Origin: Rhodospirillaceae bacterium
Lineage (GTDB): Bacteria > Pseudomonadota > Alphaproteobacteria > SHVP01
DNA: 64,000 nt
NCBI GenBank assembly: GCA_002722055.1
Contig: PBKD01000002.1
Span: 139,756-203,755 of the forward strand
Direction: 5' to 3'
The position numbers and the translations under genes were made by a program. Of the stretch, positions 1 to 8,386 are shown piece by piece; position 1 is the first letter of the stretch, and each line of letters starts with the position of its first letter. The notes beneath the pieces were generated by a model, which was given only the letters and a program-made list of their open reading frames with translations, was not told the origin of the DNA and ran no database searches.

Positions 1-1
1 T

Positions 2-391
2 ATAAGTGTGATATTAATTTCTTTTAGTATTGGTAATATATCCTGGATTTATATTGCAATTCTAACTGCATTATCTGGAAGCGGTATTGGTTTGTGTATG
101 GGACACCTTGTTAATTGGACAATGGTTCTATCACAGAAGGGAGAAGAGTCAGTTACAGCTTCATCAATTCATACAGTTAGATCTCTTGGTATTTCTTTAG
201 GAGCAGCTGGATCAGGCCTTATAGCTAATATGTCAGGACTTAAAGATAAAATTGACCCATCTATTGTAATAAAGTCAGTTCATTATGTTGAGCTTTTTGC
301 TGCATTAGCTCCCGCAATTGCTGTTATGCTTGGTTACATACTAATATATCATCGAAATAAAATAGAAAAAACTTCTTATAAATTTATATAA
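2..391 (+). CDS. MFS transporter, C-terminal fragment
   Basis: The frame is open to the left edge of the window, so the first residues lie upstream and the GTG at position 8 used by the ORF track is probably not the real start. The visible ~128 residues hold about three hydrophobic segments with small Gly/Ala-rich turns (SGSGIGLCMG, GISLGAAGSG). This fits the last transmembrane helices of a 12- or 14-helix major facilitator superfamily permease. A short basic tail (HRNKIEK) would face the cytoplasm. The substrate cannot be told from this part. The family call rests on helix pattern and composition only. Confidence 0.6.
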   Translation: MSVILISFSIGNISWIYIAILTALSGSGIGLCMGHLVNWTMVLSQKGEESVTASSIHTVRSLGISLGAAGSGLIANMSGLKDKIDPSIVIKSVHYVELFAALAPAIAVMLGYILIYHRNKIEKTSYKFI

Positions 392-687
392 TAATAATAT
401 TAATATTACCTTCCGATTAATACTCCTATTTTTTTGATGCAGACTTGTCTATAACTTTTAATTTATTTTTGATTTTCTTTTCAAGTATATATATTTTCAA
501 TTTATATAATATTAAACTTATCAATAAATACCTACCTTTCATTTAAAACATTAATATCAAGATAACAAAAATAATGTATTTATATTTTAAACAAAAAAAA
601 TTGAGGTATATAATGATTTATAGTTAGGTTGTGATAGCAATCACTTTCAGTCTAATTAATCATAAATTAAAAAAAAATTAACTTTTA
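392..687. other. AT-rich intergenic spacer
   Basis: About 296 bases between the MFS tail and the convergent nitroreductase gene. It is very AT-rich, has no open frame of convincing composition on either strand and no obvious terminator. The only structure noted is a short dyad, GTGAT-agca-ATCAC, near 630-645. Nothing else could be supported. Confidence 0.6.
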
Positions 688-1275
688 TCAACTAAAGTAA
701 GTTACAATATCTGAGAGATTTGCCCTCTTTCTCTCCTTTGGAGTTTCTGAGGAGGTGCCAATATATATAAAGCCTAGAATTTTTGTAACCTCTCTATACC
801 CTAAGAATTTTTTAACTTCAGTATTGTAAGCGGGCCATTCAGTTAACCATTGCGCAGAAAAACCTAATGCATGTGAAGCATTTAATATATTTTGACAAAA
901 TGCCCCACAAGATAGTTTTTGTTCTATTAAGGGAATTTTTGATAAATTATCTTCCTTGGGATTAAATGAAATAACTAATAAACAGGGAGCCGATTGAGGT
1001 CTATTGTACCAATAATCAATTTGCTCTTTTTTTTCAAATTGATTATTTTTTTCAAAAATTTCTGATAAAAATTTGCCTAATTTTTTTTGACCTTCTTTAG
1101 AAATGATTTTTACATTCCAAGGAGAACATCTACCGTGATCTGGAACTCTTATTCCAGCAGTTATAATATCATCTAATTGTTGTTTACTTGGCCCAGGATC
1201 ATTTAATTTTGCAGCTAACATCGACCTTCTTTTTTTTAAAAATGACATTATTATTTCACTTTTACTTTTTTCCAT
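688..1275 (-). CDS. Nitroreductase family protein (YdjA-like)
   Basis: A 195-residue FMN-dependent nitroreductase-fold protein. The N-terminal RRS near residue 16 and the VPDHGRCSPW stretch near residues 44-53 match the YdjA-type subgroup, which binds FMN as a homodimer and uses NAD(P)H to reduce nitro or other small electrophiles. The C-terminal Lys/Arg-rich ERKRANLSDIV also matches that subgroup. The length is normal. An AGGA ribosome site precedes the ATG. It is divergent from the RidA-family gene, and the two share a short promoter gap. The physiological substrate is unknown. RutE, the malonic semialdehyde reductase of pyrimidine breakdown, belongs to the wider superfamily, but this protein looks closer to YdjA. 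Confidence 0.8.
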   Translation of the reverse strand: MEKSKSEIIMSFLKKRRSMLAAKLNDPGPSKQQLDDIITAGIRVPDHGRCSPWNVKIISKEGQKKLGKFLSEIFEKNNQFEKKEQIDYWYNRPQSAPCLLVISFNPKEDNLSKIPLIEQKLSCGAFCQNILNASHALGFSAQWLTEWPAYNTEVKKFLGYREVTKILGFIYIGTSSETPKERKRANLSDIVTYFS

Positions 1276-1349
1276 TTTTTGTCCTTAAATTTACTAAATA
1301 AGTAGTATACTATATATAATTTATTCAATTTAAAATTAAAAGGTATGTT

Positions 1350-1727
1350 ATGATGACCAATATATATAGAAATCCAGAAAATAGTTATTCATATAGAAGT
1401 GTAGAAGTTCCTGCAAACTCAAGAATGCTATTTATAAGCGGACAGACCGCAACTGATAAAAATGGAATTACTCCATCCGACCCAGATATTCAAGCAGATA
1501 TTGTATATAAAAAAATTATTGATTCTCTGGAACAAGCAGGCATGTCAAAAGAAGATCTTGTAAAAACAAACGTGTATATTACTGATCCAAAATACACTTC
1601 ATCTGTTTACAAAGCAGGACAAAAGTATAACCCTAATTCAAAGCAGGCTGGAACCCTTGTGTATGTAAAAGCTCTTGCAAGCCCTGAAGTTTTTATAGAA
1701 ATAGAGGCAATAGCAGCAAAAAAATAA
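1350..1727 (+). CDS. RidA/YjgF/UK114 family protein
   Basis: A 125-residue small trimeric-fold protein with the family hallmarks LFISGQTATD near residue 27 and the C-terminal VFIEIEAIAA. Canonical RidA hydrolyses reactive enamine/imine intermediates and needs an arginine in the strand before that C-terminal motif. Here the position appears to be lysine (NSKQAGTLVYV), so this may be one of the Rid subfamilies without the classical deaminase activity. Two ATG codons are adjacent at the start; the first was kept. It ends 2 bases before the convergent apt gene. A RutC-like role (aminoacrylate peracid handling) is possible because a RutA-like gene lies 5 kb away. Confidence 0.85.
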   Translation: MMTNIYRNPENSYSYRSVEVPANSRMLFISGQTATDKNGITPSDPDIQADIVYKKIIDSLEQAGMSKEDLVKTNVYITDPKYTSSVYKAGQKYNPNSKQAGTLVYVKALASPEVFIEIEAIAAKK

Positions 1728-1729
1728 AC

Positions 1730-2245
1730 CTAAAATTGCATTAAAGAATATACGTTAATACCTTTTTCCTTTAATAAACGTGAACCATTTAAATCAGGTA
1801 AATCAATAATAAAACTTGCGCCAAGGACCTTTTTATTCTTAAATTTAGATACTAGCTCTATTGCAGCTAGAGCGGTGCCTCCAGTTGCTAACAAGTCGTC
1901 TATTATAACTACATTAGTTAATCCATCTAAGGCATCTTTATGAATATGCATTTCTGTTGATCCATACTCTAATTCATAAGAAACAGAGTATGTTTCACGA
2001 GGCAGTTTATTTGGTTTTCTCAGGGGGATAAATGCGGATGAAAGCTTATATGCAATAGCACCTGCCATAATAAAACCTCTTGATTCGATACTTAACACTG
2101 CATCAACACTTTTTCCTATCCAGGGGTCAGTCATTTTATCTATTATTTCTTTATATACAGAACTATTTGATAATAATGGTGCTATATCCCTAAAAATTAT
2201 TCCTTTCTTAGGGTAATCAGGAACTGCTCTAACCAAATCTTTCAT
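1730..2245 (-). CDS. apt: Adenine phosphoribosyltransferase
   Basis: A 171-residue type I phosphoribosyltransferase that converts adenine and PRPP to AMP (purine salvage, cytoplasm). The PRPP-binding signature VVIIDDLLATGGTA is clear near residues 112-125. The N-terminal VPDYPKKGIIFRDI block is typical of Apt, as is the ESRGFIMAGAIAY segment that forms part of the adenine site. Length matches bacterial Apt. The gene is convergent with the RidA-family gene and is followed closely by a methyltransferase gene on the same strand, though no functional link between those two is evident. Confidence 0.95.
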   Translation of the reverse strand: MKDLVRAVPDYPKKGIIFRDIAPLLSNSSVYKEIIDKMTDPWIGKSVDAVLSIESRGFIMAGAIAYKLSSAFIPLRKPNKLPRETYSVSYELEYGSTEMHIHKDALDGLTNVVIIDDLLATGGTALAAIELVSKFKNKKVLGASFIIDLPDLNGSRLLKEKGINVYSLMQF

Positions 2246-2276
2246 ATTTAAACTTTCTCCATTGACTTATTATTGA

Positions 2277-3023
2277 TTATTTCTTCATAAAAAGTATTTT
2301 CATTCTAAATATTGAATGTAACATAAATAATAAAGGAAACAAAAGTCCAAGTTTGTAAAACATACTTATCTTACCTGGCCAAAATCTAAAAAAATCACGA
2401 TCTATAAAGTAAGCTTCTGAAAAGTGTTTTTTACAGTGTTTCAATATTTGTTTACCAGTTAAATAATTACATCCATTCTGCAGTTTTTCTTGATGGTGAA
2501 CAGCTAATTCTAAATTACTTAATTTATTAAACGATTCTCCATTATATTTAAACTTTCTTGAATACCATATCCAAGATTTTATATAAGATATACTTTGAAA
2601 TATCGTAGCACCTGGAATCATAACATGTGGTTCGATCAACCTATACCTTGAAGGAAAAAAATGTATAGAGATACCATTATTTTTTGTTACCCTACTCAAT
2701 TCATATAGAGTTCTTTCATAATCCATTACATGTTCAAAAACATTATTAGAAACAGATATATCGAAGAATTCTGATTCAAATGGGATTGTATACGGGATAT
2801 TATTATTTATATCTATAGTGATACTGGAACAGTAACTAGGAATAACTTTACCTTCTCTATAAAAATCCACACCATAGGCATCAATACCCTTTTGACGGAG
2901 AATGTCAGTTAGCTTTCCACTTCCTGAGCCAAAGTCTAAAATTATTTTATTATCAATATTTCCATAATTATTAAAATCACAAAATTTTTTTATAAATAAA
3001 AAGAATTTTTCTTTCTGATTCAT
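2277..3023 (-). CDS. Class I SAM-dependent methyltransferase
   Basis: A 248-residue protein with SAM-binding motif I (DFGSGSGKL, near residues 30-38) and the post-I acidic residue in YGVDF. It also has a Methyltransf_11-like motif where FFDISVSNNVFEHV precedes the usual Leu/Val helix. The C-terminal ~25 residues are strongly hydrophobic (FPLLFMLHSIF) and end in a Lys-rich tip. This may mean membrane attachment, as in some methyltransferases acting on lipids, quinones or surface glycans. The substrate is unknown. It lies directly downstream (by transcription) of the tandem alpha/beta-hydrolase gene with a 30-base gap, so the two may be co-transcribed. Confidence 0.8.
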   Translation of the reverse strand: MNQKEKFFLFIKKFCDFNNYGNIDNKIILDFGSGSGKLTDILRQKGIDAYGVDFYREGKVIPSYCSSITIDINNNIPYTIPFESEFFDISVSNNVFEHVMDYERTLYELSRVTKNNGISIHFFPSRYRLIEPHVMIPGATIFQSISYIKSWIWYSRKFKYNGESFNKLSNLELAVHHQEKLQNGCNYLTGKQILKHCKKHFSEAYFIDRDFFRFWPGKISMFYKLGLLFPLLFMLHSIFRMKILFMKK

Positions 3024-3053
3024 TTCTTAATCCATATAATAAATTGCAAAAAA

Positions 3054-4727
3054 TTAATTTAAAAACTTATCAATAATACTAATTAAATTCCTCTCACTAT
3101 TATAATTTTTAATTATAATATTTTTTTTAGTATTATTTATATTTAAATTTTTGTCCACAGATAACTTAACATTAATACTATCTTTAATAATTAGAATATT
3201 TTTATTTAGGTTTTTAATAAATAACCTTGGATCATAAATTATAATTTTACTAAAAATAAGTAAATAGTTCTTAGGATTATTAAAAATACCAATAAAAACT
3301 CTATGAATATCATTGGGATTAAAATCTTTTTCTTTATGAGAAAGAATCATCCCTCTCTTGTTATACCAGGGAAAATAAATTTTACTACTTACAATCATCT
3401 TCCATGTATTGATTAAGTGAGATCCATCATTTTTAATATTTAAATTATATTGATTGAATTTAATTAAATAATTTTTCTCTTTTTTTGTAAGAACTTTTAC
3501 TCTATCAAGAATTATTTTTTCTGGTTTTATTTCTGCTTTATCACTCAAATATAATGATAGGTAACCTCCAAAACCCTGAGCGTAAATATCATATCTTTTT
3601 ATTTTTAAACTATCGATTAATTTATTATATATTTTCACAACAGAATCCATATTAAAAGACTTTGGTATATTCATAAATGAGTTACCTATACCAGGTATAT
3701 CAAAACTAATCACAGTTCTCTTTAGTGAAAGTTTTTTCATTATTTGATATAATTCATCTGATATTCCTGGTAAATCGTGTATAAGAATTAGTATGGGTTT
3801 TGTACTGGTCTCATTTTTTAAAATTTGATAAAAAATTTGCCCATTATTTATGTCTATAAATTTTTTTGTTGAGTGGTTTTCATATTCTCTATTTCTCTCA
3901 TATTTTTTTATAAAAGACTTAATCGAGTAATTAATTACTTTTTGTCGTTCAGTAAAATTATTAACTATAACCAATTCTTGATTTTTTTTTAATCTTGGTA
4001 ACCTTTCTGAATGGGAATAAAGAATATCTGATTTAATTGAAATAAACTTAGAGGGAGCTTTCAATTTTTTAACCGATAGAAAACTATTATATCTAAATGC
4101 TGCAGAATATGCATTTCTGTATGAGTCTCCTGATCTTAAATAATCCATAACATAATCATGAATATCATCTGGCTTTGAATATACCCAATGATGCATTTTT
4201 TTATCATTTCTATGATACCAAGGAAACCAAATATTTTGATCTTCTACTTTTGCCCAAATTGACACCAAATGGCTTCCGTCTCTTCTAATATTTATAGGTG
4301 AAAAAAATTTCTTAATTATTGGTTCAATTTCATTTTTATTAAAAATTGGTAAGGATTCTAAAACTAAACCACTAATTTTATTAGGAAATAATTTACCATA
4401 CTCAAGCGCGATACTAGCACCAGTATGATTCCCATATAAAACAAATTTATCTATTTTCATATTTAAAATAATTTGGTTTAATAATTTAGCAAAATCTGTA
4501 ATTTTCCCATTACTTTTATTAATAGGATCAGAAAATCCATATCCAGGAGTATCTAAAGCAAAAACCTTATATTTCTTTGATAAATAATTTATCAATGATC
4601 TATGTGCAAATGATGATTTAGGAGATTCATGAAGTAAAATAATAGGAAAACCACTCCCACACTCTAAATAGTGAAAAAAACTATTTTTTACTTTTATAAA
4701 TCTTCTTCTAATCACATCTCTGCTCAA
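3054..4727 (-). CDS. Tandem double alpha/beta-hydrolase-fold protein, probably catalytically degenerate
   Basis: A 557-residue protein made of two alpha/beta-hydrolase domains (about 1-275 and 285-557), twice the usual family length. Each has an oxyanion-type strand (FPIILLHESP and PILILIHDLP), then LDTPGYG or FDIPGIG, then a nucleophile elbow. Each also has a matching cap insertion, DGSHLVSIW...FPWYHR or DGSHLINTW...FPWYNK. The elbows read GNHTG (His101) and AQGFG (Gly385), so neither domain shows a Ser, Asp or Cys nucleophile. The GNHTG form may belong to a natural His-type subgroup, recalled rather than checked. The repeated cap motif argues for internal duplication or fusion of close paralogues. 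Function could be binding or an unusual chemistry. Confidence 0.75.
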   Translation of the reverse strand: MSRDVIRRRFIKVKNSFFHYLECGSGFPIILLHESPKSSFAHRSLINYLSKKYKVFALDTPGYGFSDPINKSNGKITDFAKLLNQIILNMKIDKFVLYGNHTGASIALEYGKLFPNKISGLVLESLPIFNKNEIEPIIKKFFSPINIRRDGSHLVSIWAKVEDQNIWFPWYHRNDKKMHHWVYSKPDDIHDYVMDYLRSGDSYRNAYSAAFRYNSFLSVKKLKAPSKFISIKSDILYSHSERLPRLKKNQELVIVNNFTERQKVINYSIKSFIKKYERNREYENHSTKKFIDINNGQIFYQILKNETSTKPILILIHDLPGISDELYQIMKKLSLKRTVISFDIPGIGNSFMNIPKSFNMDSVVKIYNKLIDSLKIKRYDIYAQGFGGYLSLYLSDKAEIKPEKIILDRVKVLTKKEKNYLIKFNQYNLNIKNDGSHLINTWKMIVSSKIYFPWYNKRGMILSHKEKDFNPNDIHRVFIGIFNNPKNYLLIFSKIIIYDPRLFIKNLNKNILIIKDSINVKLSVDKNLNINNTKKNIIIKNYNSERNLISIIDKFLN

Positions 4728-4740
4728 TTAGACACCTATA

Positions 4741-5754
4741 TCATGTGTTAGGGAGTAGGATTATTTTACCATCTCTTTCTGATCCGCTACTACTTGCATG
4801 CACTAATGCTTCTTTAATTTTTGTTAAGGGATAAGTTTTAGCTATTTTAGAAGGCATATCACCTTTTCCAATAATTTCTCCTAACTCTGCAATTAATGCT
4901 TTTTTTCCTTCTAGAGATTTTTCTAATAATTGAGTTCCCGCAAAAAATCCTTGCAGACGAATATCTCTATTCAACATTAGCCAAGTTGGCATTTGACAAG
5001 GTTTCTTTGAAACAAGACCATAATTAAATACAACTCCTCCATAAACTAAGCATTTAGCTAACCTTACAGGAGCATCTCCAGCTAATGCATCTAAAGCAAA
5101 TCTAATCTTTGAACCATTCGTTGCTTCATTTACTTTTTCATCCAAATTATCACCATCTAAAACAACCTCATCCGCTCCTAAATCTTTTAATTCGCTAATT
5201 AATTCTTTTCTTCTAACAACATTGATGGTTTTACATCCATACCTGTTAGCCATCTTGATTATGTATCTTCCAACATTAGAATTTGCTGCATTTTGAATTA
5301 TCCACTCGTCTTTTTCTGGCCTAACTAAATCATACAGAAAAACATAGGCTGTTGCTGGATTTACAATATTTGCAAACTGCGTTGGATCTCCTTCCGGACA
5401 AGGTATTAATATCTCAGAAGGTAATCTAATTTGGTCTCTCCATGTTCCTTGCTGATTACTTATATAACCTTCTACATGCGCGCTACTTAAAAAAAGGACT
5501 CGATCATTTTTCTTAAAATTTTTTATTGATTTCCCTAATTTAATTATTCTACCGACACCCTCAATTCCTGGCACCATTGGAAGAGAAAACTTAAATCCAT
5601 CTAAACCCTCCATATTATATAAATCTCCCAAATGTATTGGAGTAGCTTCAACAGAAACAATTACTTCATTTGAATTTGGTTCCTGTTCTTTTTCTTCAAC
5701 AAGCTCTATAACTTCAGCAGGGTTCCCATTTTCTCTATATATAGCTGCTTTCAT
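4741..5754 (-). CDS. MDR-family zinc-type alcohol dehydrogenase / enoyl reductase-like
   Basis: A 337-residue medium-chain dehydrogenase/reductase. The N-terminal GroES-like domain has the pattern VEATPIHLGDLYNMEG followed by PMVPGIEGVGRI near residues 60-71. It lacks the Cys/His zinc ligands, which points to quinone-oxidoreductase or ETR-type enoyl-thioester reductases rather than true alcohol dehydrogenases. The central nucleotide-binding fold has NSNVGRYIIKMANRYG, the AANSxVG loop used for NADPH. Length is normal. The gene is divergent from the VOC gene at 5854, and a ~100-base shared control region separates them. Substrate unknown; a role in 2-enoyl-CoA or quinone reduction is plausible. 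Confidence 0.8.
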   Translation of the reverse strand: MKAAIYRENGNPAEVIELVEEKEQEPNSNEVIVSVEATPIHLGDLYNMEGLDGFKFSLPMVPGIEGVGRIIKLGKSIKNFKKNDRVLFLSSAHVEGYISNQQGTWRDQIRLPSEILIPCPEGDPTQFANIVNPATAYVFLYDLVRPEKDEWIIQNAANSNVGRYIIKMANRYGCKTINVVRRKELISELKDLGADEVVLDGDNLDEKVNEATNGSKIRFALDALAGDAPVRLAKCLVYGGVVFNYGLVSKKPCQMPTWLMLNRDIRLQGFFAGTQLLEKSLEGKKALIAELGEIIGKGDMPSKIAKTYPLTKIKEALVHASSSGSERDGKIILLPNT

Positions 5755-5853
5755 TTTTTTTCCTTAAATATAAAAAAATAATTCCCGGAAAACGATCATG
5801 GGTGTAAAGTATACAAGTATTGTTATTTTTTTAAATAACTAAAAGAGATATAA

Positions 5854-6831
5854 ATGAATACAAACCAAAAAATACCACTTGTTACCAAAATGAATGGAGT
5901 AACAATTGCATGCCCAAACCCAAGAGAATTTAAAGACTTTCTAATTGAAATATTTCAATGGGAATTATTTAAGCAAGGGAAGATTACCAATAAACTGGAA
6001 AACCATTGGGGAATAGATTTTGGTTCTGCTGGAAAGGATTGGTACTTATTAAGATCACCTAAATCTGATCTTGGTATGATTAGAATCATAAAAGGTATAG
6101 ATAGAGAGAGAACTCGACCTCTAGGAACTCGTTGGTCAGGTGTAGAAATTGTAGTTAAGTCAGGAATTGATGAGCTATTTAAAAAAATAACAAAAAACTC
6201 TTCGTTTGAGGTTTTGAGCAAACCAACAACATTCGATTTTTCTGATGTAGGAGCAAACATACATAGAGGTTTTCACGGAAAAGGGCCAGGTAAAACGCAT
6301 TTAATGTTTACTATGGAAGTAACTAAACCTACAGCAGGATATGATTTTCCATCTTCTTATGCCCAAGTAGGTCACATATTTTCTGTCCCGCTTGTTGCTT
6401 TTAATTATAGTGATAGCCTTTCATTTTATATAAATGAAATCGGAATGATACCGGTTCTAACAGACCACCTAGAGGAAGGCTTATGGCATAAAACATGGAA
6501 AATACCAAATGGGTCTCCAGTTGATATATCAATTTTGAAAGGAAATGCCTCAGGTTTTGGCCTAGGTGGAATTGAACTTCAAGGCTACGACAATAGTTAT
6601 GTAGACCCTATAAAATCAAAAGATAATCTATTTGATGGAGGAGTATGTTTAATTACATATACTTCTGATCAAATAGAATTACTTTACAAAGTTATTGAAA
6701 GTTCTTTATATGCAAAAAAAATATCAAACCTTACTGAATTGGACGCTTCTCCTTATGGATCAAATAAAGCTTTTTGCTTTCGTGGTCTATCTGGTGAAAA
6801 AGTCGAAGTTATTGAAAAAAGTTGGAATTAA
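5854..6831 (+). CDS. Two-domain VOC-family (glyoxalase/dioxygenase fold) protein
   Basis: A 325-residue protein that appears to contain two vicinal-oxygen-chelate modules. One is near residues 10-120 (VTIACPNPREFKDFLIEIFQWELF), the other near residues 165-320 (YAQVGHIFSVPLVAFNYSDSLSFYINEIG). The second carries a His in the usual first metal-ligand position (VGH) and a Glu in the C-terminal strand (EKVEVIE). VOC proteins of this size include dioxygenases, epimerases and glyoxalases, and the sequence alone does not say which. The gene lies between the divergent MDR reductase and the downstream RutA-like monooxygenase on the same strand, which suggests a shared aromatic or heterocycle degradation role. 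Confidence 0.7.
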   Translation: MNTNQKIPLVTKMNGVTIACPNPREFKDFLIEIFQWELFKQGKITNKLENHWGIDFGSAGKDWYLLRSPKSDLGMIRIIKGIDRERTRPLGTRWSGVEIVVKSGIDELFKKITKNSSFEVLSKPTTFDFSDVGANIHRGFHGKGPGKTHLMFTMEVTKPTAGYDFPSSYAQVGHIFSVPLVAFNYSDSLSFYINEIGMIPVLTDHLEEGLWHKTWKIPNGSPVDISILKGNASGFGLGGIELQGYDNSYVDPIKSKDNLFDGGVCLITYTSDQIELLYKVIESSLYAKKISNLTELDASPYGSNKAFCFRGLSGEKVEVIEKSWN

Positions 6832-6928
6832 TTAAATAAAAAGATAAATTTTTGTTTGTTTTGTAATTTTTTTTTATTACCTTGAATTAAAAATGCTATA
6901 ATTGTTTTAGTTTATCTGGGAGGATCAA

Positions 6929-7975
6929 ATGACTGAATATGGAATTTTTCTACCTAATGGAAGCAATGGATATGTTATCTCAGAGGGAGTAAAACCTTAC
7001 CCTCCGACTTTTGAACACCATAAGCAAATTGTTGAAGAAGCTGAAAAGAATCATTTTTCATATGCACTACCAATGATAAAATTCAAAGGATTTGGTGGAA
7101 AGACTGGATTCTGGGATGAATGTCTTGACCCTTTTACACTAACTGGAGCATTAGCAGCCATAACTACAAAGCTTAGATTTATTCCAACAGTAGGTCTTCT
7201 TGCATTGCATCCGGCTTATACAGCAAGGATGACCGCTACTTTGGCTAATCTAAGTAAGGGAAGAGTAGGTTTGAATATAGTAACGGGTTGGAATAAAAAA
7301 GAATATAGCTCAATGGATTTATGGCCAGGACAGGATCATTACCAAGATCGTTATGATTTTGCTGGAGAATATGTATCAATACTTAAGGAGCTATGGCAAA
7401 CAGGAAAGTGTAATAGAAAAAGTAAATATTGGAATTTAGAAGAATGTAGTTGTCTTCCAACTCCTAAATACGATATTCCGATAATTAGTGCGGGACAATC
7501 ACCAGCAGGAATAGAATTTTGTGATAAATTTGCAAATCAAAGATTTATGTTTGGGCACCCCAAAGTAATTAATTACCTTGAAGAAAATAAAAATAATAAA
7601 AAAAAATTTGGATCTTACCTTTATGCACACATCATAACCGCTAAAACTGATAGTGAAGCCAAGACTATTGGACAAAATATTATTGATAAAGCTGACAAAG
7701 AAGCAATCGAAACTATGATCACTAGCTCAATGCTTGACACAAATAAAGGGGGTGGAAGTGAAGCCATGCAAGCCGCATTAAATCAACCTCTTGAAGATGG
7801 TAATATGGCTTTTACATCAGCACCAGTAATTTATGGAAGCCCAAAAACAGTAGCAGAGAAATTGGATAATATTATTGAAAGAACAAATACTGATGGCTTT
7901 ATGTTTTCTTGGAATGATTATGTTTCTGGTATAAAAGTATTTGGTGAAGAAATAAGACCACATTTAAAGAACTGA
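6929..7975 (+). CDS. RutA-like LLM-class flavin-dependent monooxygenase
   Basis: A 348-residue bacterial-luciferase-fold (LLM) enzyme using FMNH2 and oxygen. It strongly resembles RutA, the pyrimidine-ring-opening monooxygenase, in several blocks: FLPNGSNGYVIS, ALPMIKFKGFGGKTGFWD (RutA has a near-identical SMIKLRGFGGKTEFWD), NIVTGWNKKEY, ISAGQSPAG and the C-terminal GFMFSWNDYVSGIKVFGE. An alternative is the related SfnG/DMSO2-type monooxygenases. GGGAGG precedes the ATG by a good spacing. No rutBCDEF operon follows, although RidA, nitroreductase and isochorismatase paralogues exist elsewhere in the window. The 3' end overlaps the convergent small secreted-protein gene by 12 bases. Confidence 0.8.
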   Translation: MTEYGIFLPNGSNGYVISEGVKPYPPTFEHHKQIVEEAEKNHFSYALPMIKFKGFGGKTGFWDECLDPFTLTGALAAITTKLRFIPTVGLLALHPAYTARMTATLANLSKGRVGLNIVTGWNKKEYSSMDLWPGQDHYQDRYDFAGEYVSILKELWQTGKCNRKSKYWNLEECSCLPTPKYDIPIISAGQSPAGIEFCDKFANQRFMFGHPKVINYLEENKNNKKKFGSYLYAHIITAKTDSEAKTIGQNIIDKADKEAIETMITSSMLDTNKGGGSEAMQAALNQPLEDGNMAFTSAPVIYGSPKTVAEKLDNIIERTNTDGFMFSWNDYVSGIKVFGEEIRPHLKN

Positions 7976-8344
7976 TCTACAATTTAAATATTTAAATAAA
8001 AGTTCATCTTGTTTCTCAATAAGTTCATTTTTTTTTAGATTATAACTATAGCTAAATTTCTTACTGTATTTCCATTTAATAATATCATTTTCTGTATTTG
8101 AGTAAGCCCAAGAGTACCATTTATTTTGATATTTTACTCTTGATCTATACAAATCAAAATCTATCTGAATTATCATTTCTCGATAAATAGGGTTCTGTGG
8201 TTTTTCCCATTTTTCTGAATACTCACCCCATTTAAGATAACTTGGCACCCCACAATTAATATTAAGAGTTTCAGCATGGACCAGAGAACTTCCATAAATT
8301 ACTAGTATCATAATTATTTCAGTAATATACTTTAAAAAATACAT
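7964..8344 (-). CDS. Small secreted protein of unknown function
   Basis: A 126-residue protein with an N-terminal signal peptide (MYFLKYITEIIMILVIYGSS, cut likely after VHA). The mature part is ~100 residues rich in Tyr, Trp and Lys with two cysteines (NINCG near the mature start and NCRSV near the end) that could form a disulphide. It probably folds as a small beta-rich periplasmic protein. I do not recognise a family. It overlaps the RutA-like gene tail to tail by 12 bases and lies head to head with the interrupted secreted-protein gene at 8387, whose NCGR motif is loosely reminiscent. Confidence 0.6.
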   Translation of the reverse strand: MYFLKYITEIIMILVIYGSSLVHAETLNINCGVPSYLKWGEYSEKWEKPQNPIYREMIIQIDFDLYRSRVKYQNKWYSWAYSNTENDIIKWKYSKKFSYSYNLKKNELIEKQDELLFKYLNCRSVL

Positions 8345-8386
8345 TTGAAAAATTTAAAACCTTAGTTATTGCAGGTACTGCTAATT

